DNA of 64,000 bases from Paenochrobactrum pullorum (GTDB taxonomy: Bacteria; Pseudomonadota; Alphaproteobacteria; Rhizobiales; Rhizobiaceae). A program made the position numbers and the translations under genes. The stretch's first letter is position 1, and each line of letters opens with the position of its first letter. The notes under the pieces are model-generated. The model was not told where the DNA came from, made no database searches, and saw only the letters and a program-made list of their open reading frames with translations. The DNA is taken from assembly GCF_041929845.1 (NCBI RefSeq), contig NZ_JBHEEH010000001.1:1178001-1242000 (forward strand), given 5' to 3'. Shown here piece by piece: positions 8,103 to 16,826 of the stretch.

Positions 8103-8615
8103 ATGAGCGGAAAGAATCGTAAAAAGCCGAATATTGTTATCAGCCAGTTGGATCATGATCGGCTGATGGGGCTTGCGGAAGATGCGCCGGAGCGCGTTGC
8201 TGCGGTGGCTGATGAGCTGATTGCCGAATTGGAACGTGCAAAAATCGTGGCCGTCGGCAAGGTTCCGGCTCATGTTATTCAGATGGGATCTGCGATTGAG
8301 TTTAAAACGCAGGATGGACAACAGCGCCGTGTAACGCTGGTTTATCCGGGTGAAGCAGATATTGCGGAAGGCAAAATTTCTATTTTGACGCCAATTGGTG
8401 CGGCTTTGATTGGTCTTGCATCGGGTCAGAGCATTGCTTTTGCGGCGCGCGATGGCAAAATGCAGGAATTGAGTGTCGTGCAGGTCAGCAAACCGGGTGA
8501 GACTTTACCGCCTGTTGCGGCTGACGGTAATGTGGAAGTTGTTGATTTTGCTGCACGCAAACAGGCGGCAGATGCTTCTTCAGATGATGATGGTCCCGGT
8601 CCAAGCGCAGCTTGA
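8103..8615 (+). CDS. Rnk/GreA-like nucleoside diphosphate kinase regulator
   Basis: The 170-residue protein has a short coiled N-terminus and a GreA/GreB C-terminal-type domain (VTLVYPGEADIAEGKISILTPIGAALIGL). This is the architecture of Rnk, which binds RNA polymerase at the secondary channel and was named for effects on nucleoside diphosphate kinase in Pseudomonas. After about residue 136 there is an extra low-complexity tail (KQAADASSDDDGPGPSAA). The last codons and the stop lie inside the first unit of a 30-bp tandem repeat, so the C-terminus may have been altered by repeat expansion. The family assignment is good; the role in this organism is inferred. Confidence 0.85.
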   Translation: MSGKNRKKPNIVISQLDHDRLMGLAEDAPERVAAVADELIAELERAKIVAVGKVPAHVIQMGSAIEFKTQDGQQRRVTLVYPGEADIAEGKISILTPIGAALIGLASGQSIAFAARDGKMQELSVVQVSKPGETLPPVAADGNVEVVDFAARKQAADASSDDDGPGPSAA

Positions 8616-8749
8616 CCTAACGCATAATATCCAAGCGCAGCTTGACTTAACGCATAGCGTCCAAGCGTAGCATGACCTCGTGCTTTAAGCCCGAGCACAG
8701 CTTGACCTGATATATAATGTTCAAGCGGCGCTTGAAGGCAAGTTGGCCT
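8600..8749. repeat. Five 30-bp imperfect tandem repeats
   Basis: Units start at 8600, 8630, 8660, 8690 and 8720, an exact 30-bp period. Units 1 and 2 share CCAAGCGCAGCTTGAC and a following TAACGCATA; later units drift. Each unit contains a small dyad of the form CAAGC-N3-GCTTG; in unit 5 it is a perfect 15-nt palindrome, TCAAGCGGCGCTTGA (8721-8735). The rnk-like stop codon lies in unit 1. Because the period is a multiple of three, frames stay open through it on both strands and give repetitive decapeptides that I regard as shadows. Confidence 0.9.
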
Positions 8750-8762
8750 TGAGAATTTCATA

Positions 8763-8795
8763 AAAAAGAGCGCTGTAGTGGCGCTCTTTTTTGTA
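8763..8795. terminator. Bidirectional terminator
   Basis: AAAAGAGCGC and GCGCTCTTTT pair around a short loop, followed by more Ts. It serves the rnk-like gene (plus) and the DUF3572 gene (minus), which converge here. Confidence 0.85.
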
Positions 8796-8810
8796 TTTAA
8801 ATATGTTTGA

Positions 8811-9095
8811 TTAAAATTCGCTCATTTGCCCACCCGGCAATTGTCTGGCGGCAGTGACGACAGAGTTAGGCTCTGTTTCGGTCGCCTCACAAAAACGCAT
8901 CAAAGTTGGCTCATGCGCCAGCAGAAATTGCAAAACGCCGCTCAAAAAACCTGGCTCACGCGCCGCATTGCGGATAGCGGATGCATCTATTCCGGTAAGG
9001 GTGAGGAAGCGTGACATGAGTTCCGGCTCTTGTGTCAGCCAGATCAGGGCTTCAATGGCGAGTGCTTCAGCTTGCTCATTATGGGCTGTTTTCAC
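8811..9095 (-). CDS. DUF3572 family protein
   Basis: This 94-residue, Leu- and Ala-rich, mostly helical protein matches the small DUF3572 family found in Hyphomicrobiales: EALAIEALIWLTQEPELMSRFL at the N-terminus, then SGVLQFLLAHEPTLMRFCE, ending LPGG. No catalytic motif, signal peptide or membrane segment is visible and the function is unknown. It starts with GTG, supported by AAAAGGA about 10 nt upstream. In Brucella, from memory, the family member sits near divK-pleD; here it stands alone between the rnk-like gene and ccdA. Confidence 0.8.
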   Translation of the reverse strand: MKTAHNEQAEALAIEALIWLTQEPELMSRFLTLTGIDASAIRNAAREPGFLSGVLQFLLAHEPTLMRFCEATETEPNSVVTAARQLPGGQMSEF

Positions 9096-9324
9096 GAAAG
9101 GGGTCCTTTTTTATCAACTGGTTTGACTATTATCGTGAAAGCGGCGCAGTTTGATAGTTTTAAAATCAAGACTTTTTATCACGAAATAAAAAACACGGCG
9201 GCACTGCATGGTGCAGATGTTGCTCATATGCGAAAAAATGCTTTATATGGTCTGCAAGCTCAGGCTTTACCTTGAATATATATCAGCGGATTTATATCTG
9301 CGATTGATCACCGGAGACATTTCA

Positions 9325-10086
9325 TTGGCACTGGATATTTCTTACCTGACCGCTGCGGGCGCCGGGGCATTATCATTTTTATCCCCATGTGTGTTGCCGT
9401 TGGTGCCGCCTTATCTGTGCTATATGGCTGGTGTCAGTGTTGATGATTTCCGCCAAAATGATGCGAGTGTGAAGGCCGATAAAGCTGTCGCAGTCAGCAA
9501 GCGCCGTGCTTTGCTGATTGCCTCACTTTCTTTCGTGCTGGGCTTTACTACCGTTTTTGTCGCTCTTGGTGCCGGTGCATCGTCAATTGGACATTTCTTG
9601 CGCCAGTGGCAGCAGGAAATTGCAATGGCCGCAGGTGTGGTCATCATCATTATGGGGCTTAATTTCTTAGGCGTGTTCCGCTTGTCGCTATTGTCGCGCG
9701 AGGCACGTTTTCAGGCCAATCGAGCCCCGGCCACACCGCTTGGCGCTTATATTATGGGGCTTGCCTTTGCTTTCGGCTGGACACCTTGCATCGGACCGGT
9801 TTTAGGGCCGATCCTGACTTTGGCTGGCGGCAGCAGCACCGTTGGTGAAGGTGCGGCTCTTCTTGCCGTTTATTCACTGGGTTTGGGTATACCATTTGTT
9901 TTGGCAGCTAGTTTTTCCGGTGCCTTCATGCGCTTTTTGGCCAAATTTAAAGTGCATTTGGGTAAGGTCGAAAAGGTCATGGGTATATTGCTGATTATTG
10001 CCGGTGTTCTATTCCTGACGGGCGGTATGCAGGCATTTGCGTTTTGGCTCTTGGAAACCTTCCCGATTTTAGGTCGTTTGGGTTAA
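9325..10086 (+). CDS. ccdA: Cytochrome c biogenesis protein CcdA
   Basis: CcdA is an inner-membrane thiol-disulfide transporter that passes reducing power from cytoplasmic thioredoxin to periplasmic partners in cytochrome c maturation. The product has about six hydrophobic segments and the two conserved redox Cys, Cys22 in SFLSPCVLPLVPPYLCYMAG and Cys155 in FGWTPCIGPV. I place the start at a TTG at 9325 because GGAG lies 9 nt before it and the resulting 253 residues match the family. An upstream reading from 9208 adds 39 residues with no ribosome binding site. No other ccm genes are nearby. Confidence 0.9.
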   Translation: MALDISYLTAAGAGALSFLSPCVLPLVPPYLCYMAGVSVDDFRQNDASVKADKAVAVSKRRALLIASLSFVLGFTTVFVALGAGASSIGHFLRQWQQEIAMAAGVVIIIMGLNFLGVFRLSLLSREARFQANRAPATPLGAYIMGLAFAFGWTPCIGPVLGPILTLAGGSSTVGEGAALLAVYSLGLGIPFVLAASFSGAFMRFLAKFKVHLGKVEKVMGILLIIAGVLFLTGGMQAFAFWLLETFPILGRLG

Positions 10087-10161
10087 AATATTAACGAAAT
10101 AATGGTGATATTCTTCGTGAATATAATCCACAAAATTGCTCTTCAATAACGGATAAACATT

Positions 10162-11532
10162 ATGACCAGCCGCTCCTGTCTTTCTGTTGTGCTTGCCGCG
10201 GGTGAAGGCACACGTATGAAATCAGCCTTGCCGAAAGTTTTACATAAAATTGCCGGTCTGCCATTGGTTTGCCATGTGGTCAAAGCGGTGCAAGCAACGG
10301 GTGAAAGCGATGTGGCGCTGGTGGTTGGTCGTGGTGCAGATGCGGTGCGCGGTGCGGTTGAGAAAATAACTGCAAATGTTTCATCATATGAACAGGTCGA
10401 GCGTTTAGGCACGGCTCATGCCGTTCTTGCAGCACGTGATGCCATTGCACACGGCTACGACGATGTGCTGATCGTTTTTGGCGATACCCCGCTGATTGAA
10501 GCGCAGGCCTTGGAGCAGGCGCGTACGCGTCTGGGCGACGGTGCCGATGTGGTTGTGATGGGCTTCCGTCCGGAAAATCCGCATGGCTATGGCCGCTTGA
10601 TTGAAGAAAACGGCAAGCTTGTAGCTATTGTCGAAGAAAAAGAAGCTAATGACGCCCAAAAAGCCATTGGCTTTTGCAATGGCGGTTTGATGGCGGTGCG
10701 TGGCCAGCATTTGCTGGCACTGCTGGATGCGGTGGATAATAACAATGCCAAGGGCGAATATTATCTAACCGATATTGTGAAACTTGCGCATGACAAAGGC
10801 TTGCATGTTGTTGGCGTTGAAGTGCCTGTCGATAATGTGATTGGCATCAACAATCGGTTGGAATTGGCGCAAGCCGAAGGCATCTGGCAAAACCGTAAAC
10901 GTCAGGCGATGATGATTGACGGGGTGACATTGCTGGCACCGGAAACCGTCTATTTCGCGCATGATACTGTAATTGAGCCGGACGTCATTATCGAGCCGAA
11001 TGTATTTTTCGGCGAGAAAGTCAGCATTAAAACCGGTGCTATCATTCATGCTTTTTCCCATCTGGAAGGCGCTGTTATCGGCAATGATGCACAGGTTGGC
11101 CCTTATGCGCGTCTTCGTCCGGGTGCTGATTTGTCGGCAAAAGCCAAAGTCGGCAATTTCTGCGAAGTGAAAAACGCGAAAATCGGCGAGGGCGCCAAGG
11201 TTAATCACCTTTCTTATATTGGTGACGCAACGGTGGGTGCGAGCGCCAATATTGGTGCCGGTACCATTACCTGCAACTATGATGGCTATAACAAGTTTAA
11301 AACCGAGATCGGCGAAAACAGCTTTATCGGCTCCAATTCATCACTGGTTGCACCAGTGCGCATTGGCGATAATGCTTATGTGGCTTCCGGCAGTGTGATT
11401 GTTGAAAATGTGCCGGATAATGCGCTGGCTTTAGGGCGTGCCCGTCAGGCGGTCAAAGAAGGCCGCGCGTCGATTTTGCGTGAAAAATATGCTGCTCTCA
11501 AAGCGCAGATTAAAGCCAGAAGAGAAGGCTGA
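10162..11532 (+). CDS. glmU: Bifunctional UDP-GlcNAc pyrophosphorylase / GlcN-1-P acetyltransferase
   Basis: GlmU acetylates glucosamine-1-phosphate and couples it to UTP, giving UDP-GlcNAc for peptidoglycan and lipid A. The 456-residue protein has the uridylyltransferase signature LAAGEGTRMKSALPKVLHKI near the N-terminus, then the linker, then a left-handed beta-helix of hexapeptide repeats (about 250-430) with YIGDATVGASANIGAG. It precedes glmS, which makes the upstream glucosamine-6-phosphate, and the two are separated by two strong hairpins. The ribosome binding site is weak. Confidence 0.97.
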   Translation: MTSRSCLSVVLAAGEGTRMKSALPKVLHKIAGLPLVCHVVKAVQATGESDVALVVGRGADAVRGAVEKITANVSSYEQVERLGTAHAVLAARDAIAHGYDDVLIVFGDTPLIEAQALEQARTRLGDGADVVVMGFRPENPHGYGRLIEENGKLVAIVEEKEANDAQKAIGFCNGGLMAVRGQHLLALLDAVDNNNAKGEYYLTDIVKLAHDKGLHVVGVEVPVDNVIGINNRLELAQAEGIWQNRKRQAMMIDGVTLLAPETVYFAHDTVIEPDVIIEPNVFFGEKVSIKTGAIIHAFSHLEGAVIGNDAQVGPYARLRPGADLSAKAKVGNFCEVKNAKIGEGAKVNHLSYIGDATVGASANIGAGTITCNYDGYNKFKTEIGENSFIGSNSSLVAPVRIGDNAYVASGSVIVENVPDNALALGRARQAVKEGRASILREKYAALKAQIKARREG

Positions 11533-11576
11533 CACTCATGCTTTTCAGTTTTAAAAAAGGCTGAAAAGCATGAGTG
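11533..11576 (+). terminator. Large hairpin after glmU
   Basis: CACTCATGCTTTTCAG (11533-11548) and its exact complement (11561-11576) form a 16-bp perfect stem with a 12-nt loop, starting at the glmU stop. No T run follows (ATTATATCT), so it may be an mRNA-stabilising or processing hairpin rather than a terminator. Confidence 0.55.
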
Positions 11577-11613
11577 ATTATATCTGAACACAGTTTATCT
11601 TTATGCAGAATGC

Positions 11614-11660
11614 TCTGTCAGGGCAGCTCATTTTTAAAAAGCCCTGACAGATTTATTATC
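11614..11660 (+). terminator. Second hairpin before glmS
   Basis: An 11-bp perfect stem (TCTGTCAGGGC at 11614-11624, complement at 11641-11651) has an AT-rich 16-nt loop and is followed by TTTATTATC. It lies 48 nt before the glmS ATG and could be a weak terminator or attenuator. Confidence 0.5.
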
Positions 11661-11698
11661 AGTAAATATCTATTCGACTAAACTCGGGAATTTTAATT

Positions 11699-13522
11699 AT
11701 GTGCGGAATTATTGGTATCGTTGCCGGCAGAGATGTGGCGTCTCTTTTGGTCGACAGTTTGAAGCGGCTTGAATATCGCGGTTATGATTCTGCTGGTATC
11801 GCAACCCTTGATGGAGGTGCTTTGGCGCGTCGTCGTGCCGAGGGCAAGCTGGTCAATCTTGAAAACCATTTGAAAGACCAGCCTTTGCCGGGTGTCATTG
11901 GCATCGGGCACACCCGTTGGGCAACGCATGGCAAACCGGTTGAGCGCAATGCGCACCCGCATATGACCAAGCGATTGGCTGTCGTCCATAATGGTATTAT
12001 TGAAAATTTTGCAGAACTGCGTGCCAGCCTTCAGGCTGATGGCTATGTGTTTGAAACTGAGACAGACACCGAAGCCGTAGCTCATTTGGTTACCCGCGAG
12101 ATGGATCGCGGCCTGCCGCCGATTGAAGCGGTCAAAGCTGCCTTGCCGCAATTGCAGGGTGCTTTTGCGCTGGCGATTATTTTTGAAGGTGTTGAAGGCC
12201 TGCTGATTGGTGCGCGTCAAGGGCCGCCACTGGCAATCGGCTATGGTGACAATGAAATGTATCTGGGTTCAGATGCGATTGCTCTGGCGCCGCTCACCGA
12301 TATGATCTGCTATCTGGAAGATGGTGATTGGGTTGTGGTGCGCAAAGACGGTGCCACTATTTATGATGCACAAAACATGGAAGTGAAACGCGCTGTCCAA
12401 AAAGTACAGTCACAGGAGTTTCTGGTTTCCAAAGGCAATCACCGCCATTTCATGGAAAAAGAAATCCATGAGCAGCCGGAAGTGATCGGCCATACATTGG
12501 CGCATTATCTCGATCTCTCCACCGGCACTGTGCGTCAGGATGTGGCGGAACTGGATTTCAGCAAGATCGACCGTTTGTCGATGTCTGCCTGCGGTACTGC
12601 TTATTATGCGGCTGCAATCGGCAAATATTGGTTCGAGCAGATTGCGCGTTTGCCGGTGGATATCGATATTGCATCCGAGTTCCGCTACCGTGAAATGCCG
12701 CTTTCCAAAGACACTTTGGCACTGTTTGTGTCGCAGTCGGGTGAAACAGCCGACACGCTGGCTTCACTGCGCTATTGCAAAGCGCAAGGCTTGAAAATTG
12801 CTTCAATCGTCAATGTGACGACCTCCACTATTGCGCGCGAATCTGATGCTGTTTTCCCGATTCTTGCAGGACCGGAAATCGGCGTGGCTTCCACCAAGGC
12901 TTTTACCAGTCAGCTCACCGTGATGGCATCATTGGCGATTATGGCTGCCAAACAGCGTGGTGTGATTGATGACGCACAAGAGCGTGTACTGGTCAAGCAA
13001 TTGTCGGAAGTGCCGCGCATTGCCAATCAGGTACTCAAACTTGAAGGCGAGATTGAGAAAATTTGCCGTGAATTGGCGCAAGTTAAACATGTGCTCTATT
13101 TAGGCCGCGGTACCTCTTTCCCGCTGGCGATGGAAGGCGCTCTGAAATTGAAGGAAATCTCTTACATTCACGCCGAAGGCTATGCGGCCGGTGAATTGAA
13201 GCATGGGCCGATTGCCTTGATTGATGATTCAATTCCGGTGATAGTGATTGCACCGTCTGATCGTCTTTATGAAAAGACCGTTTCCAATATGCAGGAAGTG
13301 GCAGCACGCGGCGGACGCATTATTTTGATTACCGATGCAGAGGGCGCCAACAACGCCAGTGTTGATACAATGGCGACAATTATTCTGCCCGAAATGGCTG
13401 AATTTATCACCCCGCTGCTTTATGCCTTGCCTGTGCAAATGCTGGCCTATTACACTGCGGTTTTCATGGGAACCGATGTGGATCAGCCACGAAATCTTGC
13501 AAAATCGGTAACAGTTGAATGA
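11699..13522 (+). CDS. glmS: Glutamine-fructose-6-phosphate aminotransferase (isomerizing)
   Basis: GlmS makes glucosamine-6-phosphate from fructose-6-phosphate and glutamine, the first step to UDP-GlcNAc. The 607-residue product has the usual length. The N-terminal Cys nucleophile follows the initiator (MCGIIGIVAGRDV), the glutaminase loop HTRWATHG is present, two SIS domains follow (SACGTAYYAA and LGRGTSFPLA regions), and the C-terminal RNLAKSVTVE reaches the active site. glmU lies 166 nt upstream, separated by two hairpins; I see no resemblance to the glmS ribozyme. Confidence 0.97.
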   Translation: MCGIIGIVAGRDVASLLVDSLKRLEYRGYDSAGIATLDGGALARRRAEGKLVNLENHLKDQPLPGVIGIGHTRWATHGKPVERNAHPHMTKRLAVVHNGIIENFAELRASLQADGYVFETETDTEAVAHLVTREMDRGLPPIEAVKAALPQLQGAFALAIIFEGVEGLLIGARQGPPLAIGYGDNEMYLGSDAIALAPLTDMICYLEDGDWVVVRKDGATIYDAQNMEVKRAVQKVQSQEFLVSKGNHRHFMEKEIHEQPEVIGHTLAHYLDLSTGTVRQDVAELDFSKIDRLSMSACGTAYYAAAIGKYWFEQIARLPVDIDIASEFRYREMPLSKDTLALFVSQSGETADTLASLRYCKAQGLKIASIVNVTTSTIARESDAVFPILAGPEIGVASTKAFTSQLTVMASLAIMAAKQRGVIDDAQERVLVKQLSEVPRIANQVLKLEGEIEKICRELAQVKHVLYLGRGTSFPLAMEGALKLKEISYIHAEGYAAGELKHGPIALIDDSIPVIVIAPSDRLYEKTVSNMQEVAARGGRIILITDAEGANNASVDTMATIILPEMAEFITPLLYALPVQMLAYYTAVFMGTDVDQPRNLAKSVTVE

Positions 13523-13601
13523 AAGTAGCTGAAAAGCTTGCCTCAGCGCTGGCTTTGTTCTAGCCAATAGAAAACTTAAAACTTAGCAGTGACGAGCCAG
13601 T

Positions 13602-15104
13602 ATGTCCCTTATTGATACACGTACGCCTGAACCAAAACGTTTTATCTCCGGCGCCACCGGCGATTGGGAAGTTGTGATTGGCATGGAAGTCCATGCGCAG
13701 GTCACTTCAGAATCAAAGCTGTTTTCCGGCGCTTCCACATCTTTCGGTGCCGAGCCGAATGCCAATGTGTCGCTGATTGATGCAGCGATGCCGGGCATGT
13801 TGCCGGTCATTAATATGGAATGTGTCCGTCAGGCCGTTCGTACCGGCCTTGGCTTGAAGGCACAGATCAATTTGAAATCGGTTTTTGACCGCAAAAATTA
13901 TTTCTATCCTGATCTGCCGCAGGGCTACCAGATTTCACAGTTCCAGCAGCCGATTGTCGGTGAAGGCAAGATCATGATTTCGGTTGGCCCTGATTCCAAA
14001 GGCCAGTTTGAAGATGTGGAAATCGGCATTGAGCGCATCCATCTCGAGCAGGATGCCGGTAAATCCATGCATGACCAGCATCCAACCATGTCTTATGTGG
14101 ATTTGAACCGCTCCGGCATGCCGTTGATGGAAATCGTCTCCAAGCCAGATTTGCGCTCGTCCGATGAAGCCAAAGCTTATCTGACCAAGCTGCGCACCAT
14201 TGTGCGTTATTTGGGCACCTGCGATGGCAACATGGACGAAGGCTCGATGCGCGCCGACGTTAACGTTTCTGTGCGTCGTCCGGGCGGCGAATTTGGCACA
14301 CGTTGCGAAATCAAAAACGTTAATTCGATCCGTTTTGTCGGTCAGGCGATTGAATATGAAGCGCGTCGCCAGATTGCAATTTTGGAAGATGGCGGCAAGA
14401 TTGATCAGGAAACCCGCCTGTTTGATCCGGCTAAGGGCGAAACCCGTTCCATGCGCTCTAAAGAAGAAGCGCATGATTATCGTTATTTCCCTGATCCTGA
14501 TCTGCTGCCGCTTGAATTTGATCAAGCTTTCGTTGATGCGCTTGCCGCAGACTTGACCGAATTGCCGGATGACAAGAAGCATCGCCTGATCGAAGAGCAG
14601 GGCATTTCGGTTTATGATGCATCTATTCTGGTTACTGAAAAAGCGATTGCTGATTATTATGAAGCGGTCGTTAAGGGTCGTGATGGCAAGATTGCTGCCA
14701 ACTGGGTTATCAATGATCTGCTCGGTGCTTTGAACAAGGCTGGTAAAGATATTGAAGAAACACCGGTTTCCGCCGATCAACTGGGCGCTATCATTGATCT
14801 GATTAAAGAAGGCACCATTTCCGGCAAGATCGCCAAAGATCTGTTTGAAATTGTCTGGAATGAAGGTGGCGACCCGAAAGCCATCGTTGAAACCCGCGGC
14901 ATGAAGCAGGTAACCGATACCGGTGCGATTGAAAAAGCCGTTGATGAGGTGATTGCTGCCAATCCCGACAAAGTGGAACAGGCAAAAGCCAAACCATCTT
15001 TGGCTGGTTGGTTTGTTGGTCAGGTGATGAAAGCAACCGGCGGTAAAGCAAACCCGCAGGCTGTCAATGATCTGGTCAAAGCCAAACTTGGCATCGAGGA
15101 ATAA
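13602..15104 (+). CDS. gatB: Aspartyl/glutamyl-tRNA amidotransferase subunit B
   Basis: GatB is the kinase/transamidase subunit of GatCAB, which converts misacylated Glu-tRNA(Gln) and Asp-tRNA(Asn) to the correct aminoacyl-tRNAs. The 500-residue product shows GMEVHAQVTSESKLFS, NRSGMPLMEIVSKPDLRS, EIKNVNS, and the C-terminal YqeY-like helical domain (GKIAKDLFEIVW). gatA and gatC are not in this window; in many alphaproteobacteria gatB is unlinked from gatCA. The GNAT gene follows after 1 nt and is probably co-transcribed. Confidence 0.97.
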   Translation: MSLIDTRTPEPKRFISGATGDWEVVIGMEVHAQVTSESKLFSGASTSFGAEPNANVSLIDAAMPGMLPVINMECVRQAVRTGLGLKAQINLKSVFDRKNYFYPDLPQGYQISQFQQPIVGEGKIMISVGPDSKGQFEDVEIGIERIHLEQDAGKSMHDQHPTMSYVDLNRSGMPLMEIVSKPDLRSSDEAKAYLTKLRTIVRYLGTCDGNMDEGSMRADVNVSVRRPGGEFGTRCEIKNVNSIRFVGQAIEYEARRQIAILEDGGKIDQETRLFDPAKGETRSMRSKEEAHDYRYFPDPDLLPLEFDQAFVDALAADLTELPDDKKHRLIEEQGISVYDASILVTEKAIADYYEAVVKGRDGKIAANWVINDLLGALNKAGKDIEETPVSADQLGAIIDLIKEGTISGKIAKDLFEIVWNEGGDPKAIVETRGMKQVTDTGAIEKAVDEVIAANPDKVEQAKAKPSLAGWFVGQVMKATGGKANPQAVNDLVKAKLGIEE

Positions 15105-15105
15105 T

Positions 15106-15609
15106 ATGTGGGTTCGTACAGCCGCTGAAGCGGATTTAAAAGCCGTTCACGAGCTGCTGTTGACCACGTGGAGCGCAAGTTTTGACGATGTACTGGGTAA
15201 GGAGATCGTCAAAACAATCACCAATGAGTGGCATTCATTGTCGGCTTTGAAAGCCAATTTGAAGCGCCCTTATTCGGAGTTTTTGGTCGCAGATGATGGC
15301 AACGGGCGTATTATCGGTATGGCCTATGCCCATCAAGAGACCCGTGAAACAGCAAGCCTCAATCAACTTTATGTGTTGCCTGAAGAGCAGATCAAAGGCG
15401 TTGGTACGACACTGCTGGATGAGATCGAAACGGCTTTTCCGGGTGTTACTGCAATGAAGCTTGAAGTGTTGGAAGTGAATGTCCGTGCCCGTCGATTTTA
15501 TGAGCAAAAGGGCTACATCCAAATTGGCCGCAATGCAGAGTGGGGTTCTTTGAATTTTAAAGAACCTGTATTGATTTTGCAAAAGAGCCTGAATGCTTGG
15601 GTGATGTGA
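15106..15609 (+). CDS. GNAT family N-acetyltransferase
   Basis: This 167-residue protein has the Gcn5-related fold: an N-terminal VRTAAEADLKAVHEL, the beta-4 strand LNQLYVLPEEQIKGVGTTLL with the acetyl-CoA loop (Q-x-x-G-x-G type), and the C-terminal NVRARRFYEQKGYIQIGR. The acceptor substrate cannot be told from sequence. The start is the ATG at 15106, 1 nt after the gatB stop, with GAGGAAT overlapping the end of gatB. A terminator follows. Confidence 0.85.
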   Translation: MWVRTAAEADLKAVHELLLTTWSASFDDVLGKEIVKTITNEWHSLSALKANLKRPYSEFLVADDGNGRIIGMAYAHQETRETASLNQLYVLPEEQIKGVGTTLLDEIETAFPGVTAMKLEVLEVNVRARRFYEQKGYIQIGRNAEWGSLNFKEPVLILQKSLNAWVM

Positions 15610-15642
15610 AGATGGCGGCCTTCAAACTTCCGTCTTTTTTTA
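15609..15642 (+). terminator. Terminator after the GNAT gene
   Basis: AAGATGG (15609-15615) pairs with CCGTCTT (15630-15636), with one G-T pair, followed by a run of six Ts. The stem is short but the tail is strong. Confidence 0.6.
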
Positions 15643-15772
15643 TTTCAGCGTCAAGATGACCCGCTATCGGAACTTGCCATCTTGCGTTGAAAAGTCCATA
15701 AGCCAATGAACGATTTACGTGACGTTTAACGCCGACAGAACCGCTTAAATATTTTGGATCCGGAATAAAGCC

Positions 15773-16183
15773 ATGATGAAATTTTTGACACAGTTCTTCA
15801 CTTGGTGGAATGGGCAGACGCTCGGAACCCGCCTGCACACATGGCGTAAAGGTGAACGTGTGGGCGAGGATGAATTCGGCAATATTTACTATCAGGGCGG
15901 CAAGGATTCTGAAGGTCGCACCCGCCGCTGGGTGATCTATAACGGCTATTCTGAAGCAAGTGCCATTCCGGCTGGTTGGCACGGCTGGATGCATCATCGC
16001 GTTGATACACCGCCTTCACAGGAAGATTACAAACCGCGTGAATGGGAAAAGCCACACCTTGCCAATCTCACCGGTTCACCGCTTGCCTATCGCCCTAAAG
16101 GTGCGATTGCGTTGCCGGGAACTACGCAGGGAGAACGTCCTCGTGTAACCGGTGAATATGATGCTTGGACACCCGGTTCATAA
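15773..16183 (+). CDS. NADH:ubiquinone oxidoreductase accessory subunit, NDUFA12 family
   Basis: The 136-residue protein belongs to the NDUFA12 (B17.2) family, a supernumerary complex I subunit shared by alphaproteobacteria and mitochondria. The family block is clear: GEDEFGNIYYQ, RRWVIYNG, SAIPAGWHGWMHH, then YKPREWEKPHLANLTGS. In mitochondria it docks on the peripheral arm near the quinone site. It is encoded far from the nuo operon, which starts at 26.1 kb here. The start could be either of two adjacent ATGs (15773 or 15776). Confidence 0.92.
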   Translation: MMKFLTQFFTWWNGQTLGTRLHTWRKGERVGEDEFGNIYYQGGKDSEGRTRRWVIYNGYSEASAIPAGWHGWMHHRVDTPPSQEDYKPREWEKPHLANLTGSPLAYRPKGAIALPGTTQGERPRVTGEYDAWTPGS

Positions 16184-16201
16184 TTCAGGTTTGTGAGAAC
16201 A

Positions 16202-16237
16202 AAAGCGCCGGATAAATATCGCGGCGCTTTTTTATTT
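16202..16237 (+). terminator. Terminator after the NDUFA12 gene
   Basis: AAAGCGCCG (16202-16210) and CGGCGCTTT (16222-16230) form a 9-bp stem followed by TTTTTATTT. Confidence 0.85.
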
Positions 16238-16319
16238 CAGGTTGTTCGGTTGCTCCGAATCGCCACAATTTATATTTAAGTTATTCATCGGAAACATTTG
16301 GACGGATATTTACTTGGTC

Positions 16320-16781
16320 ATGATCATTTGCCGGTTACTATCAGGAACAGCAACCACTCTGGTCAGTCGCTGCCATAGCGCCGGAAAATTAAGCTGTGTT
16401 TTTGCAACCTGCTTGTTGATGGCAGGTGGCGTCGCACATGCAGATCGCATTGAAAATCCTGTGGCTGAATTTTCCGGCCTCGACAAGATTACCGGTCGCA
16501 TCACCACATTCGATGTTTATATCAACGAAACGGTGCAGTTTGGTGCTTTACAGGTAACGCCAAAAGTTTGCTATTCCCGCACGGATAATGAGGCGCCGCG
16601 CACGGATAGTTTCGTCGAAGTGGATGAAATTACCCTTGACCGCAAAATTCGCCGTATTTTTAATGGCTGGATGTTTGCCGATAGTCCTGGTCTCAACGCG
16701 GTCGAGCACGCCGTTTACGATGTCTGGCTGAAAGACTGCAAACAGAAGTCTGATGTGCCGGCACCTGCCAAAGGCAATTGA
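16320..16781 (+). CDS. Secreted DUF2155 domain protein
   Basis: This protein of about 153 residues has an N-terminal hydrophobic stretch ending GGVAHA, a likely signal peptide, then the DUF2155 domain: AEFSGLDKITGRITTFDVYINETVQFG, CYSRTDNEAPRTDSFVEVDE, FNGWMFADSPGLNAVEHAVYDVWLKDC. Two Cys (in the VCYSR and KDCK segments) could form a disulfide. The family is typically found in alphaproteobacteria beside aat and acc genes, as here; its function is unknown to me. The start is uncertain: I use the ATG at 16320, but the ribosome binding site is poor and a longer form from 16242 is open. Confidence 0.8.
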   Translation: MIICRLLSGTATTLVSRCHSAGKLSCVFATCLLMAGGVAHADRIENPVAEFSGLDKITGRITTFDVYINETVQFGALQVTPKVCYSRTDNEAPRTDSFVEVDEITLDRKIRRIFNGWMFADSPGLNAVEHAVYDVWLKDCKQKSDVPAPAKGN

Positions 16782-16826
16782 TCAGCACAGATCCTAACTA
16801 TTTATATTGTGCCTAAGCGCACCATG

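Noticed and set aside
8600..8749. CRISPR array (30-bp regular repeats)
   Set aside because: Units are contiguous with no unique spacers, and no cas genes are near. It is a simple tandem repeat.
8426..8761. Minus-strand ORF with repeated decapeptide (QAALG..AL pattern)
   Set aside because: It exists only because the 30-bp repeat keeps the frame open, overlaps the rnk-like gene antisense, and has no ribosome binding site.
11533..11698. glmS ribozyme
   Set aside because: The hairpins lack the conserved ribozyme core, which is a Gram-positive feature.
13935..14780. 281-codon antisense ORF inside gatB
   Set aside because: Shadow frame with atypical composition.
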